Positions 45,304 through 55,272 of a stretch of DNA of 64,000 nt are shown here, piece after piece. The number at the start of each line of letters is the position of its first letter. The first letter of the stretch is position 1. The stretch comes from Onishia taeanensis (lineage in GTDB: Bacteria; Pseudomonadota; Gammaproteobacteria; Pseudomonadales; Halomonadaceae), in assembly GCF_003268885.1 (NCBI RefSeq), contig NZ_QLSX01000011.1, forward strand, positions 62,001 through 126,000. The letters are read 5' to 3'. The translations under genes were made by a program, and so were the position numbers. The notes under the pieces were generated by a model, which had not been told where the DNA came from, did no database searches, and saw only the letters and a list, made by a program, of their open reading frames with translations.

Positions 45304-47487
45304 TCAGTGCGCAACCTTCGCCTTGTGCACCGCCCGCCAGTGGTGCAGCAGCGGCTCGGTGTAGCCGGCAGGCTGTACCCGGCCCTTGAACACCAGGTCA
45401 CAGGCGGCCTGGAAGGCGCTGGAGGCAGCGAAGTCGGCACTCATCGCCGTGTAGTCCGGGTCACCGGCATTCTGCTCATCGACGACCCGCGCCATGCGCT
45501 CGAGTGTTTCCTGAACGCGGTCGGCGCTCACCACGCCGTGGTGGAGCCAGTTGGCGATATGCTGGCTGGAGATACGCAGGGTGGCGCGGTCCTCCATCAG
45601 GCCGACGTTGTGGATATCCGGCACCTTGGAGCAACCGGTGCCGTGCTCGACCCAGCGCACCACGTAACCGAGGATGCCCTGACAGTTGTTGTCGAGCTCC
45701 TGCTGGATGTCCTCGTCGGACCAGTCGGGCTTCTCGGCCACCGGCACGGTCAGCAGATCATCCAGCAGGTCGGCCTCGCCCTTGGCTTCCAGCTCACGCT
45801 GGACGCCGGCCACGTCGATCTGGTGATAGTGCAGGGCGTGCAGTACAGCGGCAGTCGGCGAGGGCACCCAGGCGGTGTTGGCACCGGCCTTGGGGTGGCC
45901 GACCTTCTGCTCGAGCATGGCGGCCATGCGATCCGGCATCGCCCACATGCCCTTGCCGATCTGCGCGCGGCCGCGCAGGCCGCAGGCCAGACCGATCTGC
46001 ACGTTGTTGTGCTCGTAGGCCCCGATCCACTTGCTGCCCTTCATGTCGCCCTTGCGGATCATCGGCCCGGCTTCCATGGCCGTGTGCATCTCGTCGCCGG
46101 TGCGATCCAGGAAGCCGGTATTGATGAAGGCGACCCGTGACGCAGCCTCGTGGATGCAGGCCTTGAGGTTCGCCGAGGTGCGACGCTCCTCGTCCATGAT
46201 GCCCATCTTCAAGGTGTCCCGATCCATGCCCAGCAGGTCCTCGACGCGGGAGAACAACTCGCTTGCGAAAGCGACCTCGGCCGGGCCGTGCATCTTCGGC
46301 TTGACGATGTAGACCGAGCCACTGCGCGAGTTGCGCGGCGCGCCGTCGGCCTTCTTCAGGTCGTGCAGCGCCAGCAGGCCGGTGACCACGGCGTCGAGCA
46401 TGCCTTCCGGCACTTCGTTACCATCGGCGTCAAGAATCGCCGGCGTGGTCATCAGGTGGCCGACGTTGCGCACCAGCATCAGCGAGCGGCCGTGCAGGCT
46501 CAGCGTGGAACCGTCAGGCGTCAGATAGTCGCGATCGGCGTTGAGGCGACGGGTGACGGTCTTGCCGCCCTTCTCGATCTGCTCTTCGAGATCGCCGCGC
46601 ATCAGCCCCAGCCAGTTGCGATAGACGCCGACCTTGTCCTCGGCATCCACCGCGGCCACGGAATCCTCGCAGTCCATGATGGTGCTCAGTGCGGCCTCGA
46701 CCACCAGGTCCTTGACCCCGGCCGGGTCGGTCTTACCGATCGGGTGGCTGCTGTCGAACTGCAGTTCCAGATGCAGACCATGATTGGCCATCAGAATGGC
46801 GGTAGGCGCGCTGGCCTCGCCCTGATAACCGATCAGCTTGCCCGGATCCTTGAGACCGGTCTCACGGCCGCCCTCGAGACGCACCAGCAGGTGGCCGTCG
46901 CGCAGCGAATAGCCGACGGCATCGCGATGCGAGCCGGTGGCCAGCGGCACGGCACGGTCGAGCACGCCGCGTGCGTAAGCCACCACCTTGGCGCCGCGCT
47001 TGGGATTGTAGCTGGTGCCCTTCTCGGCACCGTCGTCCTCGCTGATCGCATCGGTGCCGTACAGCGCGTCGTACAGGCTGCCCCAGCGAGCGTTGGCCGC
47101 GTTCAGGGCATAGCGGGCGTTGCTGACCGGCACTACCAGCTGCGGACCGGCCTGAACGGCGATCTCACGATCGGTATTGGCGGTGGTGGCGCTGACGGTC
47201 TTCGGCGCATCGACCAGATAACCGATCTCCTCGAGGAAGGCCCGATAGGCCGGCATGTCGCTTACCGGGCCGGGATGTTCGCGATGCCAGGCATCCAGCT
47301 TCTGCTGCAGGCGCTCGCGTTCGGCGAGCAATTCGCGGTTGCGCGGTGTCAAATCAGCGAAGAGGGCATCGACGCCGGTCCAGAAGGCCTCGGCGTCGAT
47401 GCCGCTGCCCGGCAGGGCCTGATCGGTGATGAAGCTATCCAGCTCGCGGGCCACCTGAAGGCGGTGGTGGGTAACTCGTTCAACCAT
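45304..47487 (-). CDS. glcB: Malate synthase G
   Basis: A 727-residue TIM-barrel enzyme condensing glyoxylate and acetyl-CoA to malate. Length is that of the G isoform (about 720), not the shorter A isoform. Typical blocks: '[17 protein letters not shown]' with catalytic Asp/Glu, '[16 protein letters not shown]', '[13 protein letters not shown]' and '[14 protein letters not shown]'. AGGAG lies 7 nt before ATG 47487; an ATG or similar codon nine residues earlier is rejected. Monocistronic. Allows growth on acetate or glycolate-derived carbon. Confidence 0.96.
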   Translation of the reverse strand: MVERVTHHRLQVARELDSFITDQALPGSGIDAEAFWTGVDALFADLTPRNRELLAERERLQQKLDAWHREHPGPVSDMPAYRAFLEEIGYLVDAPKTVSATTANTDREIAVQAGPQLVVPVSNARYALNAANARWGSLYDALYGTDAISEDDGAEKGTSYNPKRGAKVVAYARGVLDRAVPLATGSHRDAVGYSLRDGHLLVRLEGGRETGLKDPGKLIGYQGEASAPTAILMANHGLHLELQFDSSHPIGKTDPAGVKDLVVEAALSTIMDCEDSVAAVDAEDKVGVYRNWLGLMRGDLEEQIEKGGKTVTRRLNADRDYLTPDGSTLSLHGRSLMLVRNVGHLMTTPAILDADGNEVPEGMLDAVVTGLLALHDLKKADGAPRNSRSGSVYIVKPKMHGPAEVAFASELFSRVEDLLGMDRDTLKMGIMDEERRTSANLKACIHEAASRVAFINTGFLDRTGDEMHTAMEAGPMIRKGDMKGSKWIGAYEHNNVQIGLACGLRGRAQIGKGMWAMPDRMAAMLEQKVGHPKAGANTAWVPSPTAAVLHALHYHQIDVAGVQRELEAKGEADLLDDLLTVPVAEKPDWSDEDIQQELDNNCQGILGYVVRWVEHGTGCSKVPDIHNVGLMEDRATLRISSQHIANWLHHGVVSADRVQETLERMARVVDEQNAGDPDYTAMSADFAASSAFQAACDLVFKGRVQPAGYTEPLLHHWRAVHKAKVAH

Positions 47488-47567
47488 GGGGATCTCCTGA
47501 TGCACGCTGACCAACCGGCCAGGCTCGCCGCAGCGAGCGCCCTCTCGTCGGCACGGAGGGCTGTTTG

Positions 47568-47591
47568 TGGAAATTAATTCCAGAATATTCT
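47568..47591. promoter_or_regulatory. Palindromes upstream of glcB
   Basis: TGGAA-N5-TTCCA (47568-47582) and AGAATATTCT (47582-47591) abut each other about 80-105 bp upstream of the glcB start. They may be a regulator-binding site; no regulator can be named. Confidence 0.3.
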
Positions 47592-47718
47592 CGAGCTGAT
47601 GCTATCCCATATTTCGTCGGGCGTCGTCAACTCCTCGACCAAATGATGAGAGCCGTCGTTTACAAATATGGCTTGTGCCCCCCGCTAGCGCTAGCATGTG
47701 AGCACTAGGGAGAGATTG

Positions 47719-48705
47719 ATGACCGACTTCGCATCACTGCAGGCGCTTGGGCCGATGGAACGCACAGGTGCCCCCGGCGGCCCACCTCATGCCGGGACCC
47801 TCGGCCGATATCTCGAGCATTACCAGCTGTCGCCGCTGCTCGCCGACCAGGTCGGCCTGCACGTAGGGTTTGTCGAGGCCGGCAACTTTCGTCTCTGGGC
47901 CCAGGTATGGAGCCCAGCCGAGCCCAAGGGCACGGCCTTCGTGGTGCATGGCTATTTCGACCATCTAGGACTCTACCGCCACCTGCTGGCCCTGCTGCTC
48001 GAGCGCGGCTGGCGAGTCGTGATGTGGGACCTGCCCGGCCATGGCCTGTCCAGCGGTCCCCGGGCCACCATCGAGGATTTCGACGACTACGGGCTGTGCT
48101 TGCGCGCATTGCAGGACCATCTTTCCAACCGCGGTCTGGCGCCACAGCCCTGGATCGGCATCGGCCAGAGCACCGGTGCGGCGATACTTGCCACCGATGC
48201 CCTGCGCCAGGGGCCCAACAGTCAGTGGGCGGGGCTCGCCCTGCTGGCGCCGCTGGTCCGGCCCTTTGGTTGGTCGCAGTCGAGCTGGCTGCACCTGCTC
48301 GCCGGCCCCTTCCTGCGCAGCCTGCCAAGGCGCTTCAATCCCAACTCCACCGACAGCGATTTCACTACCTTCCTCAAGGAGAGTGACCCCCTGCAGCCCG
48401 ATCGCCTGCCGGTAAGCTGGATCAACGCCATGCGCCGCTGGATGCCGCGCCTGCTGGCGCTGCCCCCCAGCGAACTGCCCGTGCTGATCCTGCAGGGCGA
48501 GCAGGACCTGACCGTCGACTGGCAATGGAACCTCGAGGTGCTGCGCGGCAAGTTTCCGCGCGCCATCGTCCACCGCCACCCCGAAGCGCGTCATCACCTG
48601 GTCAATGAAGCAGAGGAGATCCGTCAGAGCATGTTTGCCGAGCTCGAGACCTTCCTGGCCCAGTTCGAGACGAGCCCCGCCGTGACCCAGGAACCCTCGG
48701 TATGA
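47719..48705 (+). CDS. Alpha/beta hydrolase (lysophospholipase/monoacylglycerol lipase-like)
   Basis: A 328-residue serine hydrolase. 'VVHGYFDHLGLYRHL' is the oxyanion region, 'GIGQSTGAAI' the nucleophile elbow (GxSxG), Asp in 'LQGEQDLTVDW', and His in 'PEARHHLVNE'. Matches the PldB/Hydrolase_4 type acting on lysolipids or monoacylglycerols. No signal peptide. AGGGAGAG is 4 nt before ATG 47719. Its stop overlaps the next gene by 4 bp. Confidence 0.87.
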   Translation: MTDFASLQALGPMERTGAPGGPPHAGTLGRYLEHYQLSPLLADQVGLHVGFVEAGNFRLWAQVWSPAEPKGTAFVVHGYFDHLGLYRHLLALLLERGWRVVMWDLPGHGLSSGPRATIEDFDDYGLCLRALQDHLSNRGLAPQPWIGIGQSTGAAILATDALRQGPNSQWAGLALLAPLVRPFGWSQSSWLHLLAGPFLRSLPRRFNPNSTDSDFTTFLKESDPLQPDRLPVSWINAMRRWMPRLLALPPSELPVLILQGEQDLTVDWQWNLEVLRGKFPRAIVHRHPEARHHLVNEAEEIRQSMFAELETFLAQFETSPAVTQEPSV

Positions 48706-49226
48706 GCTACCTCACCTGCCCCACTCAGAAAGCGTGCCTGGCGGTTCTGGCCATACTCTGGCTGATGGCCGGCTGCGCCAGCACGCCCGAGGCGCCCCCG
48801 ACCCTGCGCCAGGCGCTGCTGGGGCTCAGCGATCGCGCCGCCGCGCTGGTGCTGGCCCAGCCGGCCTGGTCGCAGGCCGATACCAGCGCAGGACAGGACA
48901 TCGTGCTGCTGCTGGGCGAGACTCAGGTCGACGCCAGCCTCGGCATTACCCCGGAGCGCTTTGGGGAGAGCCTGTCGCGAGCCCTGTTGGCCGCCCCCCA
49001 GGGCCCTCAAGTGCTCGACTGGATGCCAAGCATGACCACGCGCGAAAGCGATAACGCCAATCTCTGGCTGCTGGAGAGCCGCCTCGAACCCGATGGCCCC
49101 AGGCTGACCCTCTCGGATCGGGACCTGCTGCCCTACCGGCTGACCCTGGCGCTGCGCCACCCGGGCGATGACGAGATCCGCTGGCAGCGGATGGTAAGCG
49201 GCGCCTTCGACACCACCGCGCTCTAA
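48702..49226 (+). CDS. Putative lipoprotein of unknown function
   Basis: A 174-residue protein. Signal with lipobox LMAGC at residues 21-25 (Cys 25). The mature part has alternating hydrophobic pattern and ends 'WQRMVSGAFDTTAL'. Resembles small outer-membrane lipoproteins in general but I cannot name a family. The ATG overlaps the hydrolase stop (ATGA), so the two are probably co-translated. An 8-bp tandem repeat begins 9 bp after the stop. Confidence 0.75.
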   Translation: MSYLTCPTQKACLAVLAILWLMAGCASTPEAPPTLRQALLGLSDRAAALVLAQPAWSQADTSAGQDIVLLLGETQVDASLGITPERFGESLSRALLAAPQGPQVLDWMPSMTTRESDNANLWLLESRLEPDGPRLTLSDRDLLPYRLTLALRHPGDDEIRWQRMVSGAFDTTAL

Positions 49227-49234
49227 GCTCCTAG

Positions 49235-49322
49235 CTCTCAAGTTCTCAAGTTCTCAAGTTCTCAAGTTCTCAAGTTCTCAAGTTCTCAAGTTCTCAAGTT
49301 CTCAAGTTCTCAAGTTCTCAAG
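49235..49322. repeat. 8-bp microsatellite, 11 copies
   Basis: Ten perfect copies of TTCTCAAG (49243-49322) preceded by one copy with a single change. It lies between the lipoprotein stop and the aminotransferase gene. The unit is not a multiple of three and has no spacers. Confidence 0.97.
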
Positions 49323-49402
49323 CCAGCTTCCTGCGGCCAGCAGAGTTGAGTCACTCCTCCTCTGGCGCCACAATCATGCTATCGCTTGTAAGGAGAGCCC
49401 GC

Positions 49403-50500
49403 ATGCCCCGCTTCGCCGATCACCTTTACCGCGACGGCCCCGCCAACCCCTTCCCGGGGATCAAGGCGCTGGAGCGCCGCCTGGGCCGCGAGATTCCCCA
49501 CCGACTGGGCTCCAACGAGGGCCTGGATATGCCGCACCGGGCGCTTGAGGCCCGCTTCGGCGCAGCGCTCAGCGAACTGGCCCGCGGCTACGGCGACGCA
49601 GGCGCCATGGGCGTGCGCACGCGGCTCGCCTCAGCGCTCAATGTTGAGCTGGATAACCTGCTGGTCGATGCCGGCGCCGACAGCCTGCTGGCGCTTGCAC
49701 TGCGCGCCGTGGCTCCCGCCGGCACAACGGTGGTGACCAGCGCCGGCAGCTACCCGACCTTCGGCTACTTCGCCGCCGGTCAGGGCTGTCGAATCATCGA
49801 GACCCGCTATCAGGAAGCGCCGGGGCTGCTCGCGCCGGACCTGGCGGCCCTGGCCGATGCCGCCACACGCGAAGACGCCCGGCTCGTGTATCTGGCCAAT
49901 CCCGACAATCCGGGCGGCCACCTGCACGATGATGACGCCATCGCCGCGCTGCGCAACGCCTTGCCCGAGACCTGCACCCTGCTGCTCGACGAGGCCTATC
50001 ACGACTTCCGCGATGATGCGGCAAGCCACGCCGTGCTGCCCGGGGTGATCCGCGTGCGCACCTTCTCCAAGGCCCACGGCCTGGCTGGACTGCGCATCGG
50101 TTACGCCCTCGCCGAGGCCGAGACCCTCGAGATGCTGATGAAGGTCCGCATCCACTATGCGGTGTCATCGCTTGCCGAGGCCGCCGCCGAGACCCTGCTC
50201 GACCACCCGGACGAGACCCGCGAGCATATCGAGGCGGTGATCGCGCGCCGCGAGCGCCTGGCCACCCACCTGCGCGGACTCGGCGCCGAAGTGCTGCCCA
50301 GCGCCACCAACTTCATCGCCGTGCGCCTGCCCGATGCCGAGCTGGCCGGTCGAGTACACGGCGAGCTACTCGCCGCCGGTAGCCTGATCCACCGCCCCCC
50401 GCATCCGGCGCTTGGCCATGTGCTGCGCATCAGCGCCGTCGAGGACGCCCTGGTACCTGGCCGCCTGGCCGCGCTGGAAGAGGCCCTGGCCAACGGCTGA
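49403..50500 (+). CDS. PLP-dependent aminotransferase, HisC-like (class I/II)
   Basis: A 365-residue fold-type I enzyme. PLP Lys is in 'RTFSKAHGLAGLRIGY' (about residues 219-234), Asn/Asp pocket in 'VYLANPDNPGG' and 'LLLDEAYHDF'. The family covers histidinol-phosphate aminotransferases and CobD/CobC-like decarboxylases. With no his genes nearby, it may be a second HisC-type enzyme with another substrate. AAGGAGAG precedes ATG 49403. The upstream 176 bp include the 8-bp microsatellite. Confidence 0.86.
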   Translation: MPRFADHLYRDGPANPFPGIKALERRLGREIPHRLGSNEGLDMPHRALEARFGAALSELARGYGDAGAMGVRTRLASALNVELDNLLVDAGADSLLALALRAVAPAGTTVVTSAGSYPTFGYFAAGQGCRIIETRYQEAPGLLAPDLAALADAATREDARLVYLANPDNPGGHLHDDDAIAALRNALPETCTLLLDEAYHDFRDDAASHAVLPGVIRVRTFSKAHGLAGLRIGYALAEAETLEMLMKVRIHYAVSSLAEAAAETLLDHPDETREHIEAVIARRERLATHLRGLGAEVLPSATNFIAVRLPDAELAGRVHGELLAAGSLIHRPPHPALGHVLRISAVEDALVPGRLAALEEALANG

Positions 50501-50562
50501 GGCGCCTCCCGTCGCCCAGGGTCGGCCCTGCCCCGCTAACGCCCCGCTGGCTGGCCCCTTGG

Positions 50563-52071
50563 TTAGCCGCGCTTCAACAGCCGGTCGAGCTGGCGAAAGC
50601 CGATCGCTTCCATCAGCTCGGCCCGCCCGGGACGCGGTTCGCCGGCGAGATCGGCAAGCGTCAGCGCCACCCGCAGCACCCGGTGATAGGCACGCGCCGA
50701 GAGCGACAGCCGCTCAAGCACGCTGGCAAGCCAGGCGCGGTCGGCGGCTTCCAGAGCACAGGCGGCTTCCAGTTCGCGTCCCGGCAGATGGGTATTGAGA
50801 GCACCGCGCTCGGCCTGTCGAGCCCGGGCGGCGATCACCCGCGCGCGCACCGTGGCCGAATCCTCGCCGGTCTCCCTTGATGTCAGCTGTTCAGGCGCCA
50901 GCGCCGGCACCTCTACCTGCAGGTCGATACGATCGAGCAGCGGGCCGGACAGCCGCCCCTGATAGCGCTGAATCTGCGCGGCGGTGCAGTGACAGGCCCG
51001 TCGCGGGTCGCCGAGATAGCCGCAGGGGCAAGGATTCATGGCCGCGACCAGCTGGAAGCCGGCCGGGTAGCTGCGCTGTTGGCTGGCCCTGGCGATATGA
51101 ATCTGCCCGGACTCCATGGGTTCGCGCATCACTTCGAGCACATGGCGGGAGAATTCCGGCAGTTCATCCAGAAACAGCACGCCGTGATGCGCAAGCGAGA
51201 TTTCGCCGGGTCGCGGCTTCGAGCCACCGCCGACCAATGCCACGGCGCTGGCCGTGTGGTGAGGCGCGCGAAAGGGCCGCTGACCCCAGTGTTCGCGCAG
51301 GCCAAGCCCGCATACCGAGCGAATCGCCGCCACCTCCAGTGCCTCGTCTTCGGAAAGTGCCGGCAGAATGCCCGGCAGGCGGCTGGCCAACATGGTCTTG
51401 CCGGTGCCGGGCGGGCCCGCAAACATCAGGTTGTGCCCGCCAGCGGCGGCCACCTCGAGGGCGCGGCGCGCCTGATGCTGACCGCGGACCTCGGAAAGAT
51501 CGGCGCTGACTATCGCGGGGGGCAATGGGCTTGATAGGCGATGGGGCGTCAGCGGTGTCTGCTTCACCAGGTGCGCCACCACCTCTAGCAGGTGGTCGGC
51601 GGGCAGTACCTCAAGACCGCTCACCAGCGCTGCCTCGTCGGCATTGGCGCGGGGCACGATCAGCTTGCGGCCCCGCGCCCGCGTGGCAAGCGCCACCGGC
51701 AGCACCCCGGGAACCGGGCGCAAGCGGCCGTCGAGGGCCAACTCGCCGAGGCACTCCAGATCGGTCAGGGATTCGGCGGGCAGCTGGCCGGAGGCCACCA
51801 GGATGCCCAGCGCGATCGGCAGATCGAAGCGCCCGCCTTCCTTGGGAAGGTCGGCAGGCGCCAGGTTAAGGGTAATGCGCCGAGTGGTGGGGAACTCGAG
51901 CTGGGAATTGACCAGGGCGCTGCGCACCCGTTCGCGGCTTTCCTTAACCGCCGTCTCCGGCAGGCCGACCAGAGTCAGGCCCGGCAGGCCGTTGGCCAGG
52001 TGCACTTCAACCAGCACCTCGGGGGCCTCGAGGCCGAGGCTCGCCCGGCTCGAGATGATCGCCAGTGTCAT
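50563..52071 (-). CDS. comM: YifB/ComM-family AAA+ ATPase (Mg-chelatase-like)
   Basis: A 502-residue protein. An N-terminal Lon-protease-like domain (residues 1-170) is followed by an AAA+ module with Walker A 'GPPGTGKTMLA', Walker B 'VLFLDELPEF', and a C-terminal winged region; two Cys-rich loops ('CPCGYLGDPRRACHC') are typical. ComM in Vibrio drives branch migration during natural transformation. The start context is weak, but the conserved N-terminus begins at this ATG. Confidence 0.92.
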   Translation of the reverse strand: MTLAIISSRASLGLEAPEVLVEVHLANGLPGLTLVGLPETAVKESRERVRSALVNSQLEFPTTRRITLNLAPADLPKEGGRFDLPIALGILVASGQLPAESLTDLECLGELALDGRLRPVPGVLPVALATRARGRKLIVPRANADEAALVSGLEVLPADHLLEVVAHLVKQTPLTPHRLSSPLPPAIVSADLSEVRGQHQARRALEVAAAGGHNLMFAGPPGTGKTMLASRLPGILPALSEDEALEVAAIRSVCGLGLREHWGQRPFRAPHHTASAVALVGGGSKPRPGEISLAHHGVLFLDELPEFSRHVLEVMREPMESGQIHIARASQQRSYPAGFQLVAAMNPCPCGYLGDPRRACHCTAAQIQRYQGRLSGPLLDRIDLQVEVPALAPEQLTSRETGEDSATVRARVIAARARQAERGALNTHLPGRELEAACALEAADRAWLASVLERLSLSARAYHRVLRVALTLADLAGEPRPGRAELMEAIGFRQLDRLLKRG

Positions 52072-52164
52072 ACGCGTTCCTTGCGTAGCTCAGTGTCTTT
52101 TCCTAGACACTAGCGCAGGTAAGGCCCGCCTGTCGCTGATTCCCGACTCAACGCGCGCCCGGTC

Positions 52165-52560
52165 TCAATGCCGGCCCGGGGCCTTCTTGTCAGCGGACGG
52201 TTCCGCCGCCTTGTCGTCACTCGGGGTTGCTTCGTCGGCCGGCGACTCATCCAGCGCCTCAGGGGCAACTTCTGCGGCTTCGGCCGCCAGCGGCGTTTCG
52301 TTAGACGCCGAGGTATCGCGTTCGATGGCGGCCTCCAGCGCTGCGACCTGTTTCTCCAGCGATTCGACCCGCGAGCGGGTGCGCTGCAGCACATCCATCA
52401 GGATGTCGAAGTCCTCGCGGGTCACCAGTTCCATGCGATCGAAGGCGCTGCGCACTACCTGTTGAACGCTGCGCTGCAGCTCCTCGGGGGCATGGGAGGC
52501 GCCCTGCAGGCGCTCGCCGAGCTGCTGGGCCAGACGGCTGATACGATCGTTCGTCACCAT
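52165..52560 (-). CDS. ubiK: UbiK accessory factor (BMFP domain)
   Basis: A 131-residue protein. Residues 1-85 form the BMFP helix and coiled coil ('DRISRLAQQLGERLQG', then 'SRVESLEKQVAALEAAI'). UbiK trimers bind UbiJ and assist ubiquinone assembly under aerobic conditions. The remaining tail is acidic and disordered (Ala/Glu/Asp-rich), longer than in E. coli. CAGGAG lies about 8 nt before ATG 52560. It lies upstream of comM on the same strand, as is common. Confidence 0.88.
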   Translation of the reverse strand: MVTNDRISRLAQQLGERLQGASHAPEELQRSVQQVVRSAFDRMELVTREDFDILMDVLQRTRSRVESLEKQVAALEAAIERDTSASNETPLAAEAAEVAPEALDESPADEATPSDDKAAEPSADKKAPGRH

Positions 52561-52688
52561 GGGTCGCACTCCTGTCGGTCAATGTCGGTGGCTTTTTACA
52601 GGATACGCAAGGCACGGCGATCACGCATGCACTCTACGTCCCCTCCAGCACTTCACTCTCTTGGTGCACCGCCCCGCTGAGCGTTCAA

Positions 52689-52736
52689 TGCACCCTGCAA
52701 GCGCACCGTCGGGAGGCATTGGCACCAAATTAGTGC
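52689..52736 (+). promoter_or_regulatory. Two NtrC-type enhancer sites upstream of glnK
   Basis: GCAC-N7-GTGC occurs exactly at 52722-52736, with a near match GCAC-N7-GCGC at 52690-52704. The centres are 32 bp apart, about three helical turns, as for paired NtrC sites at glnA of enterics. They lie roughly 100-135 bp before the sigma-54 box. Confidence 0.65.
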
Positions 52737-52822
52737 GCAAATACATGCTGCATTGCGAAGTCATTTCTTCTTAGACTCATAACAACCTCACATCTTTCTG
52801 ATTTACTTGAATTAAATCGGGA

Positions 52823-52839
52823 TTGGCACGCTATGCGCT
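52823..52839 (+). promoter_or_regulatory. Sigma-54 promoter for glnK-amtB
   Basis: TTGGCACG gives a perfect -24 element; GC of the -12 element follows with the required GG-N10-GC spacing. The rest of the -12 box is imperfect. It would start transcription near 52850, 60 bp before glnK. Confidence 0.65.
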
Positions 52840-52841
52840 AA

Positions 52842-53249
<408 letters not shown>

Positions 53250-53360
53250 TCCGCAGCAACCCGACGCAGGGCCCTTCACATAACAACCTAACCCTATAAC
53301 GCGAGTACCACCGTCAGCGTCACAACGACACAAGGCAGCGCTGGCCCAGGAGAGTACCCT

Positions 53361-54611
53361 ATGATCGAACTTTCAGAGCTGACTTACGCGCTCGATACCT
53401 TCTACTTCCTCATCTGCGGCGTGCTGGTGATGTGGATGGCCGCTGGCTTCGCGATGCTTGAAGCCGGCCTGGTACGTTCCAAGAACACCGCCGAAATCCT
53501 GACCAAGAACGTGGTCCTGTTCGCGATCGCCTGCACCATGTACCTGGTGGTCGGCTACTACATCATGTATTCCAGCAGCGCCGGCGGTTTCCTGCCGAAC
53601 CTGGGCTTCCTGATCGGTAGCGAAAACACCCTGGACGCCATCACCGCAGGCGGTGACGACGCGCCCTACTACTCCATGCGTTCCGACTTCTTCTTCCAGG
53701 TGGTGTTCGTGGCAACCGCCATGTCCATCGTCTCGGGTGCCGTCGCCGAGCGCATGAAGCTGTGGGCCTTCCTGGCCTTCGCTGTGGTCATGACCGGCTT
53801 CATCTATCCGGTGTCCGGCTACTGGACCTGGGGCGGCGGCTGGCTTTCCGAGGTCGGTTACTCCGACTACGCCGGTTCCGGCATCGTGCACCTGGCCGGT
53901 GCTGCGGCAGCACTCGCTGGCGTGATCGTACTGGGACCGCGCAAGGGCAAATACGGCAAGGACGGCTCTATCTACGCCATCCCCGGTGCCAACCTGCCGC
54001 TGGCGACCCTGGGTACCTTCATCCTGTGGATGGGCTGGTTCGGCTTTAACGGCGGCTCTGAGCTGAAACTGTCCGACGCCACTTCCGCCAACAACGTGGC
54101 TCAGGTGTTCGTCAACACCAACGCCGCGGCGGCTGGCGGCGTGATCGCTGCCCTGATCCTGGCCAAGCTGTGGTTCCGCAAGGCCGACCTGACCATGGCA
54201 CTGAACGGCGCCCTCGCTGGCCTGGTGGCCATCACCGCCGATCCGCTGTCGCCCTCAGCGCTGGGCTCCGCCTTCATCGGCGCCATCGGCGGCCTGATCG
54301 TGGTGGTATCCATCGTCAGCCTCGACAAACTGAAGCTCGATGACCCGGTCGGCGCCATTTCGGTGCACGGTGTGGTCGGCATCTGGGGCGTCCTGGCCGT
54401 ACCGCTGTCCAACGACGGTGCCTCCTTCGGTGCTCAGATCATTGGCATCGCCGGCATCTTCGCCTGGGTCTTCCTGGCAAGCCTGGTGGTGTGGCTGATC
54501 CTCAAGGCCATCATGGGTGTACGAGTCAGCGAAGAAGAAGAATACGAAGGCGTCGACCTGGCCGAGTGTGGCCTGGAAGCCTACCCCGAGTTTTCCGTCG
54601 CCAAGAAGTGA
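53361..54611 (+). CDS. amtB: Ammonium transporter AmtB
   Basis: A 416-residue membrane channel with 11 helices. Family blocks 'FAMLEAGLVRSKNTAEI' (about residues 30-46), 'VSGAVAERMKLWAF' and 'GSGIVHLAGA' are present, with the pore His pair in the middle ('DYAGSGIVHLAG') and 'ISVHGVVGIWGVL' near the end. No signal peptide-like extension. AGGAGAG is 7 nt before the ATG. It lies between two PII genes; the first is expected to bind it directly. A terminator follows. Confidence 0.96.
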   Translation: MIELSELTYALDTFYFLICGVLVMWMAAGFAMLEAGLVRSKNTAEILTKNVVLFAIACTMYLVVGYYIMYSSSAGGFLPNLGFLIGSENTLDAITAGGDDAPYYSMRSDFFFQVVFVATAMSIVSGAVAERMKLWAFLAFAVVMTGFIYPVSGYWTWGGGWLSEVGYSDYAGSGIVHLAGAAAALAGVIVLGPRKGKYGKDGSIYAIPGANLPLATLGTFILWMGWFGFNGGSELKLSDATSANNVAQVFVNTNAAAAGGVIAALILAKLWFRKADLTMALNGALAGLVAITADPLSPSALGSAFIGAIGGLIVVVSIVSLDKLKLDDPVGAISVHGVVGIWGVLAVPLSNDGASFGAQIIGIAGIFAWVFLASLVVWLILKAIMGVRVSEEEEYEGVDLAECGLEAYPEFSVAKK

Positions 54612-54644
54612 GGCGACACACCGAGTGAGCTGGCGTGCTCCCCT

Positions 54645-54668
54645 GGCCCCCTAACGGGGGCCTTTTTT
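54645..54668 (+). terminator. Terminator after amtB
   Basis: GGCCCCC/GGGGGCC perfect stem with TAAC loop and six T. Confidence 0.92.
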
Positions 54669-54696
54669 ATTCCCGCTCGGTGCGGTGTATGCTTGA

Positions 54697-55119
<423 letters not shown>

Positions 55120-55120
55120 G

Positions 55121-55169
55121 CTCGAAGCTCGAAGCTCGAAGCTCGAAGCTCGAAGCTCGAAGCTCGAAG
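55121..55169. repeat. 7-bp microsatellite, 7 copies
   Basis: Seven perfect copies of CTCGAAG start 2 bp after the PII stop codon and end 15 bp before the terminator, so they lie in the transcribed 3' UTR. Confidence 0.97.
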
Positions 55170-55183
55170 CCAGCATAAACAGC

Positions 55184-55222
55184 ACCGCCCCCAGACGCAT
55201 GCGCCTGGGGGCGGTTTTTTTT
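55184..55222 (+). terminator. Terminator of the second PII gene
   Basis: An 11-bp perfect stem (ACCGCCCCCAG and its complement) with a 10-nt loop is followed by eight T, counting the last stem base. Confidence 0.93.
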
Positions 55223-55272
55223 CCAGCTTCAAGCTTATGGCTTACAGCTCCCGACGAAGCCCGGGCTCCGGC

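Noticed and set aside
46150-47577. 475-codon plus-strand open frame opposite glcB
   Set aside because: It is antisense to the well-conserved malate synthase and results from GC-rich codon bias; no ribosome-binding site or family.
49235-49322. Possible CRISPR array
   Set aside because: The 8-bp units are contiguous with no spacers, so this is a simple tandem repeat.
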